From assembly GCA_028571685.1 (NCBI GenBank), contig CM053141.1, forward strand, positions 50,342,333-50,406,332: a stretch of 64,000 nt of DNA. The letters are read 5' to 3'. Below are positions 11,496 to 22,280 of this stretch, one piece after another. The position numbers and the translations under genes were made by a program. This DNA comes from Heterohyrax brucei. Its lineage: Eukaryota; Chordata; Mammalia; Hyracoidea; Procaviidae. A model generated the notes under the pieces. It was given only the letters and a program-made list of their open reading frames with translations. It made no database searches and was not told the origin of the DNA. How positions within the stretch are numbered: position 1 is the stretch's first letter; the number at the start of each line of letters is the position of its first letter.

Positions 11496-11715
11496 ATTAA
11501 TAAATCGATGAGGCGCACAAGATTCAAACACAGACAGTTTTAAGTATAGTTTGTCATAACATTCCTATGTTGTAAATTGGGGATTACTTTTAACAGAACA
11601 CAAAGACAGCTGACTGTGTTGCTTGTGCTTGTGTCTGTGCTGTAGCATAGGGGAGTTATAACTAATATGGATGTGATAATAGACAGCTCTTTAAAGAGTG
11701 GACTTCATTATATAC

Positions 11716-12220
11716 TGTTTGAGTCAGCTGGGGCTGCTCTAACAGAAATGCCACAGAGTGGATGGCTTTAACAAAGGAAAGTTTATTCTTACGCAGTCTG
11801 GTAGGCTGCAAGTCCATATTCAGGGTATTTGCTCCAGGGGAAGGCTTTTCCCTTGTCGGCTCTGGAGGAAAGTCTGGTAGTGTATCAGTCTTTGTCCAGG
11901 GAGCATCTTGACGCAGGAACCTCAGGTCTGAAGGATGTACTCTACCCCTGGTGCAGCTTTCTTGATGGTGTGAGGTTCCCAATTCTCTGCTTGCTTCTGT
12001 TTCCTTTTATCTCTTGTAGGATGCAAGGATTAAGGGTGAGGCAAGCCACACTCTAGGGAAACTCCCTTTACAGAGGAGCAGGGAGGTGATCTTCTGAAGG
12101 GATTAATCCTTTAACATACAGCACAGTGAAATCACAAAATGGAGGACAATCGTAGAATACAGGGAATCATGGTCACATGGCTATACCTATTTTCAGGGGG
12201 ACACAATTCAATCCATGACA
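11716..12220 (-). mobile_element. MaLR-like solo LTR, complete (TG...CA)
   Basis: A 505-bp solo LTR in antisense. It begins TGTTTGAGTCAGCTGGGGCT and ends ACACAATTCAATCCATGACA, the typical MaLR termini. The flanking bases are TATAC before and CATAC after, a 5-bp target-site duplication with one mismatch. It is closely related to the LTR at 14,200 along its whole length, including CAGTCTTTGTCCAGGGAGCA. No internal region remains, so it is a recombinational solo LTR or a non-autonomous copy. The internal sequence differs from MaLR consensuses I can recall, so it may be a lineage-specific subfamily. Confidence 0.75.
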
Positions 12221-12354
12221 CATACCATCTGCGCTCATGCTTTGGGAGACATCAATTTGGACACTTTTGGATACAGCTGACAAAATACCTAGCAATGTCT
12301 TTAAAAATAAAGAAGAATTATTTCACTATTGTAATGTTAAGAACAGGCAAATTT

Positions 12355-12430
12355 GACACCAATGTTTATTGCAGTACTGTCCACAAAAGCAAGACTGAAG
12401 TAACCTAGATGCCCATCAGTGGATGTCCAT
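12355..12430 (+). mobile_element. Old L1 ORF2 3'-end fragment
   Basis: CCAATGTTTATTGCAGTACT, then ACCTAGATGCCCATCAGTGG, matches the last part of L1 ORF2 with decay. No open frame. Confidence 0.55.
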
Positions 12431-13074
12431 CTAAATATTCTTATTAAAAAAATTTTATTAGCCTTTCTTAACAAATTAAAGATTTTTTTTTTTTTTAATT
12501 TTGAAAAACCCTTTCCTTCATCTTGCCATTAGGAAAATAGTAGAAACTTGTGGGAAACTGGGGGTACTAAACTTAATTTCTTGTCCTCAGTACTGATCAT
12601 TCTGATCCCACGGAGTAACCATATAAAGCTCCCCCATGGACATTCTACACACCACTTCTAGAACCATCTTTTGCAAGTTTGGTCTCAGAGTGTTCCTTTT
12701 CTGCTTAAAAATATTCAAAGACTACGGCTTCACTACTGATTTCAAATTTCTTACCCTGGCCTGGAAAACCCTGCTAAGTGTGATCAAGCTTACCATTTCA
12801 GGATAAAAGAGATTAAAAGATCCTTAGCCGTGGTTTATATATTCTCACACTTTTATTAATATCTCTTGAGTAATAACAATCAATTGAAAACACTGCATTA
12901 CAAACATGGTGTTGGAGCTTTTAAAATGTGAACAGACAGTGAATATATAGTATAAAAAGGCAGTATTTTTAAACTGATAGAATATTTACATTAGCAAAAA
13001 ACAAAATGTGGTATCTTTTTGTCATGAAATAGGAAGAAAAGAGAGATTTTTCATTTTGTAGCAGATTTGATACC
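12431..13074. other. Unassigned sequence
   Basis: Contains a poly(T) run near 12,483-12,498. No repeat family or coding exon recognised. Confidence 0.4.
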
Positions 13075-13192
13075 TAGGGTCTTAGAGGGAGAATATGTTT
13101 TCTTGCCTTTTCTAGCTTCTAGAGGATACCTACATTGCTTGGCTAGGGGCCACTTTGCATCTTCAAAGCCAGCAATAATTGGTCAATTCTTC
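13075..13192 (-). mobile_element. Old LTR, left part, split by an RTE
   Basis: TACCTAGGGTCTTAGAGGGA, CCTTTTCTAGCTTCTAGAGG, GCATCTTCAAAGCCAGCAAT: an antisense MaLR-type LTR in the recalled consensus order. It breaks at about 13,192 where RTE sequence begins and resumes at 15,133 with the next consensus block. Confidence 0.6.
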
Positions 13193-15132
13193 CTTAAATC
13201 CTATTGAGATGTTTCAAGAAACAGACGCAGTTCTTAAAGTGCTCACTTTTCTATGCCAAGAGACTTTAAAGACAGATACTTGGTTAGTGAACCAGAAGAG
13301 ATCCTTATTTATGACTATTTCCCAGAAAGGCAACCCAATTGACTATGGAAACTATCAACCTCCTCAATATCATACGCAAGCAAAATTTTGCTAAAGATCA
13401 TTCAAAAGTAGCTGCAGCAGTATATCAACAGGGACCTATCAGAAATTCAGGCCAGATTTAGAAGAGGACATAGAACCAAGGATACCATTTGTGATGTCAG
13501 ACGGATCCTAGCTGGAAGCAGAGAATACCAAAAGATGTTTACCTGGGTTTTACTGATTATGCTAGTGCATTCAACTGTGTGGATAATATCAAATTATGAC
13601 TAACTTTGTGGTAAATGGGAATTCCAGAACACTTAATTATGCTTATGAGGATCAAGAAGCAGTGGTTCAAACAGAACAAGGGGATACTGCATGGTTTGAA
13701 ATCAGGAAAAGTGTGCATCAGGGCTGTATCCTGTCAGTATACCAATTAGTATGCTGAGAGAATAATCTGAGAAGCTGGACTATATGAAAAAGAAAGTGGC
13801 ATAAAGTTTGGAGGAAGCCTCTATTAAACAGCTCTGATATGCAGATGACAAAACCTTGACTTGCTGAAGGTTAAGAGGACTTGAAGTACTAGCTGATGAA
13901 GATCAACGGCCACAGCCTTCCATATGGATTACAAGTCAACACAAAGAAAACAAAAATCCTCACAAATGGACCAATAGGCAATGCATGATAAATGGAGAGA
14001 AGATTGAGATTGCTAAGGATTTTATTTTCATTGGATCAACACACATGGAAGCAGCAGTCAAGAAATCAAAAGACATGTTGCCCTGGTCATAATCAGCTTC
14101 AAAGGACCTGTTTAGAGTGTTGAAAAGCAAAGATATCACCTTGAAGACTAAAGTGCACCTATTTCAATTCCTGGTATTTTCGGTCACCTCATATCTGTGT
14201 GTTTTAGTCAGCTAGGGCTGGTCTAAAAGAAATGCCACAGAGTGGATGGCTTTAACAAAGAAAAGTTTATTCTTACACAGTCCGGTAGGCTACAAGTCCA
14301 AATTCAGGATGCCCACTCTGGGGAAGGCTTTCCCCCTTGTCGGCTCTGGAGAAAAGTCCAGTATTGCATCAGTCTTTGTCCAGGGAGCATCTTGGTGCAG
14401 GATTCTCAGGTCTAAAGGATGTGCTCTTCTCCCGGTGCAGATTTCTTGATGGTGCGAGGTTCCCAATTCTCTCACTGCTTCTCTTTCCTTTTATCTCTTG
14501 CAGGATGAAAGGATTAAGGGTGGGGCAAGCCATACTCCAGGGAAACTCCCTTTAGAGTGGAGCAGGGAGGTGATCTTATAAAGGGATTTACTGTCCCACC
14601 CTAATCCTTTAACATACAGCATAGGAAAACCACGAAATAGAGGACAGGCACAAGATACTGGGTATCATGGTCACATGGCTACACATAATTTTGAGGGGAC
14701 AGAATTCAATCCATGACACCATGGGAAAGCTGGAAAATGAATAAAGAAAACAGAAGAAGAATTGATACCTTTGATTTGTAGTACTGATGAAGAATACTGA
14801 ACTTACAACAGATTGTCAAAAGAATGAACAAATCTGTCTTGGAAGAAATACAACCAAAATCCTCTTTAGAAGCAAGGATGCAAGTCTCACATACTTTGAA
14901 CATGTTGTCTGTAAGCATCAGTTCCTGGATAAAAAACTCAATAGATAAAGTAGAGGGTCAGCAAAAAAGAGGAATACCCTGGAAGAGATGGACTGATGCA
15001 ATGGTTGCAACAATGGGCTCAAGCATAGCAACAATTGTGAGGATGGTTCAGGACCAGGAGGTATTGCATCCTGCCATGTATGGGATCACTTTGATCTGGA
15101 CATGCCTGGATGGCATCTAACAACAACAGCAT
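13193..15132 (+). mobile_element. RTE (BovB-like) LINE copy 1, 5'-truncated
   Basis: It begins within the reverse transcriptase domain (ATTGAGATGTTTCAAGAAAC) and ends in CAACAACAGC, the (CAA)n tail of this clade. Recognisable blocks in order are CTTATTTATGACTATTTCCC, GGGCTGTATCCTGTCAGTAT (the QGC..SP region, about 13,722), TATGCAGATGACAAAACCTT (the catalytic ADD region, about 13,838), and AATGAACAAATCTGTCTTGG near the 3' end. Frameshifts and stops are frequent, so it is dead. A 519-bp LTR interrupts it at 14,200-14,718. Confidence 0.85.
14200..14718 (-). mobile_element. MaLR-like solo LTR inserted into RTE copy 1
   Basis: Begins TGTTTTAGTCAGCTAGGGCT and ends GAATTCAATCCATGACA. RTE sequence is continuous across it: CGGTCACCTCATAT on the left joins GAAAGCTGGAAAATGAATAA on the right, as in the RTE order. 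The flanking pentamers (CTGTG and CCATG) agree at only 3 of 5 bases. It is the same subfamily as the LTR at 11,716, with shared blocks such as CAGTCTTTGTCCAGGGAGCA and GATTAAGGGTG. Confidence 0.8.
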
Positions 15133-15345
15133 CACTGTAACACTGCCTCTTCTGCTTCTGTCTCCCACATTTAAAGATCTTTGTGATTACATTGGGCCCA
15201 CCTGGATGACTCAAGGTTCTATCACTGTCTAAAGGCCAGTTGCTTAGCAACCTTAATTTCATCTGCTACCTTAGTTTCCCTTAACCATGTGTCATTGCAT
15301 ATTCATAGGTTTCAGACATTATAACTTTGATAGTTTAAGGAGGCT
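15133..15345 (-). mobile_element. Old LTR, right part
   Basis: Continuation of the LTR at 13,075: TCTTCTGCTTCTGTCTCCCA, TTGTGATTACATTGGGCCCA, TTAGCAACCTTAATTTCATC, CATATTCATAGGTTTCAG. The order matches the remainder of the antisense MaLR-type consensus as I recall it. Confidence 0.6.
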
Positions 15346-16269
15346 GTTATTATTCTTTCTCCCGTAGGCTCATTCAAAACACAGCAAAGTCTAGAACTTT
15401 GTCCAGGGATTATTAGAAAGAGTTTGCTACTCCCAACCATCTCTGAAGTCCTTGCTTCCTTATCTCTCCCATCAGGAAATCCAGTGGATTACAGGAATCC
15501 TGACTGTTCCATCTAAGAAAGCTGTTTTGACTTTCTTTTCTTCTCCTGGGAAGCCAAGCTGAGAATATCTCCAAAAGAGTCAGAAGAGATTCAGAGCATA
15601 AGAATGAAGATGAGAATGGCACATCATTTTCTAGAAGGACTTTAAAAAAAGAAAAAAATGTATCTAACTTGAAGCTCTTTTCCCTGGACATACCTAGTAA
15701 GAGAGAGAGAAGATTTAAAAGGAGATGTCAGGCAGAGAGAACACTTGAACGTGCTCAGTGCATTAAGGATGAAGTTCAAATGGTGCTGCCAAAGTTAGAG
15801 AGTTGCAACACCTGAATAATTCAAAAAGGATCCCACATATATGTTTCATGAGAAAGTCATTGACATTCCTGACACTGAAAGGCATAAACATTCAGTTAAG
15901 GTCTCCAGAGAAGCTACAAAAAGCAAAAGAAAACTACAATAGCACCAGTTAAGTAAAAAATTGTTGCTCCCTTTATCTAAACACTGATTTCAACCTTCAA
16001 AATGATGGTGGAAAAGCATTCAGAAGAGAGAGGAAGGAGAGATATGGAAGAGTCCTGTTCACATTTTAGATTCCTTCTAATTTATCTCAAACACTGTGAA
16101 GAGAAGAAGATGTCAGTGATAAACTGGATATGAGCTTGATATTTTAAATTGGATTAGAATACACTAAAATTTAAGACTGTTTGGAGAACTATGAAATCTA
16201 CCCAAGAAGTCTTTAAAGAACACTGAAGAAATATTTAATTGAAAATGATTGAAAGTAGTGGTGAGGCGT
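15346..16269. other. Unassigned sequence, no gene seen
   Basis: Purine-rich in places (GAGAGAGAGA near 15,700, GAGAGAGGAAGGAGAG near 16,027). Short open frames on both strands have no supporting features. Confidence 0.45.
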
Positions 16270-16758
16270 CTTAAGTCATCTACTGTGGCTATAACAGAAG
16301 TACCGCAGGTGAACGGCTTTAACAAACAGAAATTTACCTTTTCACAGTAAAAGTGGCTAGAAGTCCAAATGCTGGGTGTCAGCTCCAGGAGAAAGCTTCT
16401 TTCTGTAGATTCTAGGGGAAATTCTTTGTCCTCAATATTTCCCAGTTTGAGGAGCTTCTCAGGCCCGGGGATCCCGGGTCCAAAGGACATGCTTTGCTCT
16501 GGCACTGATTTCTCGGTGGTAATATATCCCCAACTTTCCGCTTGCTCCCCTTTTCTTTTTTCACCCCAGAGTTTGCCTCAAGGCATGATACAATCTTATA
16601 TACTGAGTCCTGCCCCACCAACACAACTGCCCATCCTCCCTCATTAACATGATTGCAGTATGATTTACAACATACAAGAAAATCACCCAACACCGGGAAT
16701 CATGGCCCAGAAAAAATGATACACACATTTTTGTGGGGACACAATTTGATCCATAACA
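16270..16758 (-). mobile_element. MaLR-like solo LTR, diverged
   Basis: Antisense LTR. The left end contains GGCTATAACAGAAGTACC and AACAGAAATTTACCTTTTCA, and the right end is GACACAATTTGATCCATAAC. It is more diverged than the copies at 11,716 and 14,200, with a GC-rich middle (GCCCGGGGATCCCGGG, a 16-base stretch that is its own reverse complement except at one symmetric base pair). Confidence 0.65.
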
Positions 16759-16867
16759 TGAGGGAAAAACAAAACCATTTATTTTTTGATACCTCCAGTA
16801 GTCCATACTGGTCCTATCCTGGGTACACATCCAATGACATAATTATCTTCTTTAATTCTCCTTATAG

Positions 16868-17030
16868 AACCCCAAACCAAACCCACTGCCAGTGAGTCAA
16901 TTTTGACTCCTAGTGGCCCTAGAGGACAGAGTAGAACTGCCCCATAAAGTTTCCAATGTGTACCTGATGGATTCAAACTGCTGATCTTTTGGTTATCTAC
17001 TGTAGCATTTAATCACTATGCCACAAGGGT
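16868..17030 (-). mobile_element. AfroSINE-type SINE
   Basis: Antisense, near full length: CCAAACCCACTGCCAGTGAG, GAGGACAGAGTAGAACTGCC, ATGGATTCAAACTGCTGATC, ending ATGCCACAAGGGTTTTC, which is the complement of the GAAAACCCT head. Confidence 0.8.
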
Positions 17031-17334
17031 TTTCTCTTTATCAAAGAGTAATACAAATATCATCTTAGACACATTACAACACAATTAAGGAATATCTTAG
17101 CTTCTTTGATTAAGCATAAGTGTTGGTTTTTTTTTTTTTTTTAATCAATTTGGGACTAAGGAGATACTCTAAATAATCTAATGAGACTATGAATCACCTT
17201 TTCAGACAGGGGAGCTTAAGAAATAATATTTCCATTGGAGAAGGTGATGTTTTCTGAATTGTTTGGCAAGACATGTTTGGGCCTTCATAGTTCTAACCAA
17301 CCTAGACCAGAGTTTCCACTCTGTAAGATAATTA

Positions 17335-17465
17335 TCTTAAAACCCATTTACATCTGAGAAAATGGAGGCAATAAGATGTTGTATAACTTGTCCAATGTCA
17401 CAGAGTTATGAAGGGCTGAAATACAGGTTTTAACATGGAAATTCTGTACCCAAAGCCAATGTTGA
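17335..17465 (+). repeat. Ancient MIR/L2-type repeat
   Basis: CCCATTTACATCTGAGAAAA, ATGGAGGCAATAAG, CTTGTCCAATGTCACAGAGT follow the order of a widespread mammalian repeat (dividing line: AACTTG then CACAGAG). Strongly diverged. The exact family is uncertain. Confidence 0.5.
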
Positions 17466-18044
17466 ACACCATTAGGCTCAGAGCCTAGCAAAGCAAAATG
17501 ATTGTTCATGGATATCTTCTGTATTGAATTGACTATTAAAGTTTATACATAGTGACAATTATGAGCAACTTTCATAACCAAACTGGGTCTCACTATTTTA
17601 CAAAACTGGCAGAATGAATTATTCTTCACCAGATGCAGTAGAGATTCAAACTGTTAAATTGCCTAATTTTCCAATTGTCAGTTGTTAAATTTCCCAGTAC
17701 TTTCTCTTAGTCGATATTTTGTTTTCCTTGAATAAGTGAACAAACAGTAAAACTCTTTCATCTTTGCCATCCTGTGATGGAACTCCTCCCTGAGCTGTGC
17801 TTTCCAGGGGTTATGGCTGACTATAAATCATCTGTAAACATATAAAGGCAAACTGCTTTGCCCATGACAACTTTATTGGGTTAGAAAAGCTTAATTGAAG
17901 AGTAAGATTTTTATTTTCTCAACTTTGATGTCTGTGATAACCTTGAAGTCAGTTACTTGTGTTAACAAAAGCTAAAGAATGACACAGTTTAGCAGAAACT
18001 CATTTTATGATATAATAAAATAAAGATGTTGTTAATGTTATACT
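17466..18044. other. Unassigned sequence
   Basis: No recognised repeat, RNA gene or coding exon. Confidence 0.4.
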
Positions 18045-18205
18045 TCCAAAAAACCCATTGCCAATGAGTTGACTCCAATTCATAGAGACCTGATAGGACA
18101 AAGATTAACTGCTCTATAGAGTTTCTAAGGAGCTCCTGGCAGATTTGTACCGCAGACCTTTTGGTTAGCACACAGCACTTAAACACTGTACCACTCGGGT
18201 TTCCG
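18045..18205 (-). mobile_element. AfroSINE-type SINE
   Basis: Antisense: AAAACCCATTGCCAATGAGT, TTAACTGCTCTATAGAGTTT, GACCTTTTGGTTAGCACACA, ending CACTCGGGTTTCC. Near full length and moderately diverged. Confidence 0.8.
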
Positions 18206-18814
18206 TTCATATTATAATTTGTGGTTAAATAGTTGCTCATTGCAAAATCTCTGTAGCAAGGTAAGTTTCAGGCACTTCAAGAAAAAATAAAATATTTTTT
18301 GAAATAAGGTATTTTCCAAGTAGAGTATAGTCTGTGCTTACCTAGAACTTCAGAAAGCATATGAGGAAATAAAATCGATGATTCATAATTTCACTACCTA
18401 ATAATAACCATCATTATTGCTTGGTATGTATTTTAAAAATATTTGATTTTATGTTTGTTTGTGTAACTGTTCCCTTTATAAAATGTAGATCAAAGATACC
18501 ATTCAATAAATTCATGTTCTGAGGAACATTTCACTTATATAACAATATTTAATCTATGTCCATACATGTATGCTATTACATAGTTTTATTGACTGCACAG
18601 CTGTCTCATAGCATCGTAATTTTGAACTTAAGTAGTAGACTTAAAACTGAAGTTATTTTGTCTCATCTATCAGTTGTTTCCTACATGTTCAGATTTCAAA
18701 AATGGAATATTGTACAATACAGGCATTTTAACTCACAGTGGTTGTGACAAATTGCAAAGAAAACAACAAAACACACTTCTTTAACATGAAATAAAAAGTA
18801 TGCATTTTCCCCTA
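18206..18814. other. AT-rich unique sequence
   Basis: No recognised feature upstream of the RTE element. Confidence 0.4.
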
Positions 18815-19002
18815 GCTGTCTGTCAGCATGTTGTACTGTGGAGAACTGCGTGTGGCTGGGACGCTGGCAGCTATGTCATCAGCATTCAGATACCAGCAGG
18901 GTCACCCAGGGCACACAGGTTTTAGATGAGCTTCCAGCCTAAGACAGACTAGGAAGAAGGACGCAGCAGTCTAATTCTGAAGAACTAGTCAGTGGAAATC
19001 TT

Positions 19003-20100
19003 GTGAATAACAGTGGAACACTGTCAGACGTAGTGCTGGAAAATGAGCTTCCCAGGTTGGAAGGCACGCAAAAGATGACCCGGGAAGAGCTGTCTCCTCA
19101 AAATAGAGTCGATTTTAAAGACATGGACGGAGTGAAACTTTCGGCACCTTCGTTTGCTGATGTGACACAACTCAAAATGAGAAGAAACAGTTACAAACAT
19201 CCATTGATAACTGGACTGTGGAATGTACGAAGTATGAATCTAGGTAAATTTGAAATGGTCAAACATGAAATGGAACACACTAAACATCAATACCCTAGGC
19301 ATTAGTGAGCTAACATGGACTGGTATTGGCTAATGTGAATTGGACAATTATATGGTCTACTAGGCTGGTGTAGTGGGTTAAGTGCTACCACTGCTAACCA
19401 CAAGGTCAGCAGTTCAAATCCACCAGGCGCTCCTTGAATACTCTAGAGGGCAGTTCTACTCTGGCCTCTAGGGTCACCATGAGTTGGATCTGACTCGACA
19501 GCACTTGGCTGGCATGCTGGGAATGACAACGTGCAGAGAAACAGTGTCGCATGCATCACAAAAAAGAACATTTCAAGATCTGTCTTGAAGTATGATGCTG
19601 TCAGTGATAAGACAGTATCTATATGCCTACAAAGAAAGCCAGTTAACATGACTATTATTCCCATTTACACACCAACCACTAGGGCCAAAGGTGATGAAAC
19701 TGAAGATTTTTACTAACTTCTGCAGTTTGAAATTGATCAAACATGCAGTCAAGATGTATTGATAATTACTGGTGATTGGAATGCAAAAGTTAGAAACAAG
19801 AAGAAAGATTGGTATTTGGAAAATATTGTTTGGGTAATAGAAATGGTACTTGAGATTTCTTGATGAAATTTTGCAAGGACAATGGCATCTCCATTGTAAC
19901 AGCTTTTTCACCAATATAAATAGTGACTATAGACATGGACCTTGCCAGATGGAATACACAAGAGTCAAATTGACTACATCTGTGGGAAGAAATAATGGAA
20001 AAGCTGGATATCATCAGTCAGAATAAAACCGGGCAGGTGCTGACTGCAAAACAGATCATCAATTGCTCATATGCAAGTTCAAATAGAAACTGAAGAAGGT
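19003..20100 (+). pseudogene. RTE copy 2 endonuclease region, broken
   Basis: A 100-codon open start (19,003-19,305) reads into the N-terminal apurinic/apyrimidinic-type endonuclease motif GLWNVRSMNLGKFEMVKHEM from residue 67, where the Asn is the expected metal-site residue of strand 1. It breaks shortly after and is then interrupted by a SINE. Further on, LIITGDWNAKV (about 19,758-19,790) is the GDWN motif, with Asp and Asn of the catalytic centre retained. QIDYICG is visible near 19,968 but sits after further frame breaks. Not functional. Confidence 0.75.
19362..19512 (+). mobile_element. AfroSINE-type SINE inside RTE copy 2
   Basis: GGCTGGTGTAGTGGGTTAAG (A box), AGTTCAAATCCACCAGGCGC (B box region) and the tail TCTGACTCGACAGCACTTGG. 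RTE sequence resumes as ATGCTGGGAATGACAACG. The tail ends in a TTGGCTGGC motif with no poly(A). Confidence 0.85.
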
Positions 20101-20659
20101 TAGAACAATTCCATGAGAGCCAAAGTATGACTTTGATTATATTCCATCTTAATTTAGAGTCCATCTCAAGAACAGATTTGATGAACGCTAATCACCAAAG
20201 ACCAGATAAGTTGTGGAATGACATCAGAGACATCATCCCTGAAGAAAGCAAGAGGTCATTAAAAAGACAGGAAACAAAGAAATGACCAAATTGAATGTCA
20301 GAAAAGTCTCTGAAGCTTACTCTTCAACATTGAATAGCTAAAGCAAAAGAAAGAAATGGTGAAATGAAAGAACTTACCATTTCAAAGTATTATAATGATA
20401 TGTACAAAGAGCTGGAGATAGAAAACCATAAGGGAAGAACATGATCTGTGTTTCTCAAGCTAAAAGAACTGACAAAAAAATTCAAGTCTTGAGTTGCAAT
20501 AGCTTAGGATTTTACAGGAAAAATGCTAAATGACTCAGGAAGCATCAAAAAAAGATGGGAGGAATATACAATCGTTATAACAGAAAGAACTGGTCCATGT
20601 TCAAACATTTCAAGTGGTAGCATGTGATCAGGAACTAACGGTACTGTAGGAAGGACTGG

Positions 20660-21910
20660 AACCTGAATTAAAGTCATTGGCAAAAAACAAGGGCCCAGGA
20701 ACTGATGGAATATCAACTGAGATATTTCAACACATGGATGTAGCACTAGAAATGCTCATTCATCTATGTCAAGAAATTTGGAAGACAGCTATCTGGCCAA
20801 ATGATGAGAAGAGATTCATATTTATGCCTTTTCCTAAGAAAGGTGATCCATCTACATGTGGAAATTATCAGACAATATCATTAATATCACACACATGTAA
20901 ACTTTTCCTGAAGATCATTCAAAAGTGATTGTTGCAGCATATTGACAGGAAACTGCCAGAAATTCAAGCTGCATTCAGAAGAGAATATGGAACCAAGGAT
21001 ATCATTGCTGATGTCAGATGGATCTTGGCTGAAAGTAGAGAATACAGGAAGATGTTTCCAAAAAAAAAAAAAAAAAAATTACTGCCATCTAGTTGATTCC
21101 AACTCATAGCAACCCTGTAGGACAGAGTAGAACAGCTCAGTCATAGGGTTTCTAAGGAGTGCCTGGAAGATTCAAATTGTCAGCCTTTTGGTTGGCAAAT
21201 GTAGCACTTAACCTATGCCACCAGGGTTTCCAGAAAGATGCTTACCTATGTCTTACTGACCTTGCAAAGGCATTTTACTATGTGGATAATGAATTATGGA
21301 TAACACTGCAGATAATAGGAAGTCCTGAACACTTAGTTGTGCTCATGAGGAATCTGTACATGGAATGAGAGGCAGTGGTATGAACACAAGAGGACATGTC
21401 ATGGTTTAAAGTTAGGAAGCTGTGCATCAGGGTTGTATCCTTTCACCATACCTTTTCAATCTGTATGCTGAATAAATAATCTCAGAAGCTGGACTATATG
21501 AAGAAGAACAGGGCATCAGATTTGAGTAAGACTCATTAACAGCCTGTGTTGTGCAGATGATACAACTCTGCTTTATAGAAGTGAGGAAGATTTGAAACAC
21601 TTACCCATGAGGATCAATGACCACAGCCTTCACTACACATTGCCCCTCAAACTCAAGAAAACAAAAGTCCCCACAACTGGACCACTAAGCAACATCATAA
21701 TAAATGTTAAAAAGATTGAGGTTGTCAAGGATCTCATTTTACTTGCCTTAACAATCCATGCCCATAGAAGCATCAGTCAAGAAATCAAAAGATGCGTTGC
21801 ATCAGGAAAATCTGTTACAAAGAACCTCTTCAAAGTGTTGAAAAGTAATGATGTCACCTTGAAAACTAAGGACCTGACTCAAGCCATGTATGTGAAACCT
21901 GGACAGTGAA
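20660..21910 (+). pseudogene. RTE copy 2 reverse transcriptase region, broken
   Basis: Starts in the KNKGPGTDGISTEIFQ block (about 20,680), the RTE fingers motif. It continues with IPKKGDP-like and LIS blocks (20,820-20,900), then a SINE insertion, then TDLAKAFYYVDNELW (motif A region, 21,255-21,300). GTTGTATCCTTTCACC (QGCxLSP region, about 21,432) and TGTGCAGATGATACAACTCT (the catalytic ADD, about 21,550) follow. The frame is broken several times. A 105-codon frame at 21,592-21,909 reads the region after the active site. Confidence 0.75.
21060..21232 (-). mobile_element. AfroSINE-type SINE inside RTE copy 2, with duplication
   Basis: Antisense SINE. The A run at 21,060-21,077 is the complement of a T tail. 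ATTACTGCCATCTAGTTGAT and GGACAGAGTAGAACAGCTCA follow, ending CACCAGGGTTTCC. Flanking RTE sequence is duplicated: CAGGAAGATGTTTCC before (about 21,045-21,059) and CAGAAAGATGCTTACC after (21,231-21,246). Confidence 0.85.
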
Positions 21911-22280
21911 TAAAGAAGACAGGAAAATTGATGCCTTTCTACTGTGGTGTTGGAAAACAATATTGTAAACATCATGAATTTCCAAAAGTACAAACAGATT
22001 TGCCTTGGAAGAAGCACAACCAGAATGTTACTTGGAAGCAAGGATGGCAAGACTGCGGCTTACATTCTGTGGACCTACTGTCAGGTGGGATCAATCCCTG
22101 GAGAAGATTATCATCCTTGGTAAAGTAGAGCATTGGCAAAAAAGAGGAAGACCCTTAAAATGGTAGCTTGACAGTGGCTACAGCAATGGGTAAAAGCATA
22201 AAAAATATTGTGGGCATGGTACAGGACCAAGCAGTGTTTTGTTTTGTTGTGCACAGGGACAACACCTAACAACAACAATA

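Larger units (their letters stand above)
18815..22280 (+). mobile_element. RTE (BovB-like) LINE copy 2, nearly full length
   Basis: The most complete RTE here. It runs from a non-coding 5' region (TGTACTGTGGAGAACTGCGT) through endonuclease and reverse transcriptase regions to a 3' end AACACCTAACAACAACAATA. Removing two inserted SINEs (19,362-19,512 and 21,060-21,232) leaves about 3.1 kb, close to the usual 3.2 kb of BovB-type RTEs. It lacks the last block shared with the SINE tail, keeping only the AACACCTAACAAC terminus. Stops and frameshifts are present throughout. RTE-clade elements insert by target-primed reverse transcription and are known to supply the machinery for SINEs that share their 3' end. 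Confidence 0.85.

Noticed and set aside
16369-16830. Several 80-113 codon frames on both strands
   Set aside because: All lie within the MaLR-like LTR at 16,270-16,758, which is non-coding.
18815-19300. RTE copy 2 5' region considered as a host gene exon
   Set aside because: The 100-codon frame runs directly into the RTE endonuclease motif, so it belongs to the transposon.
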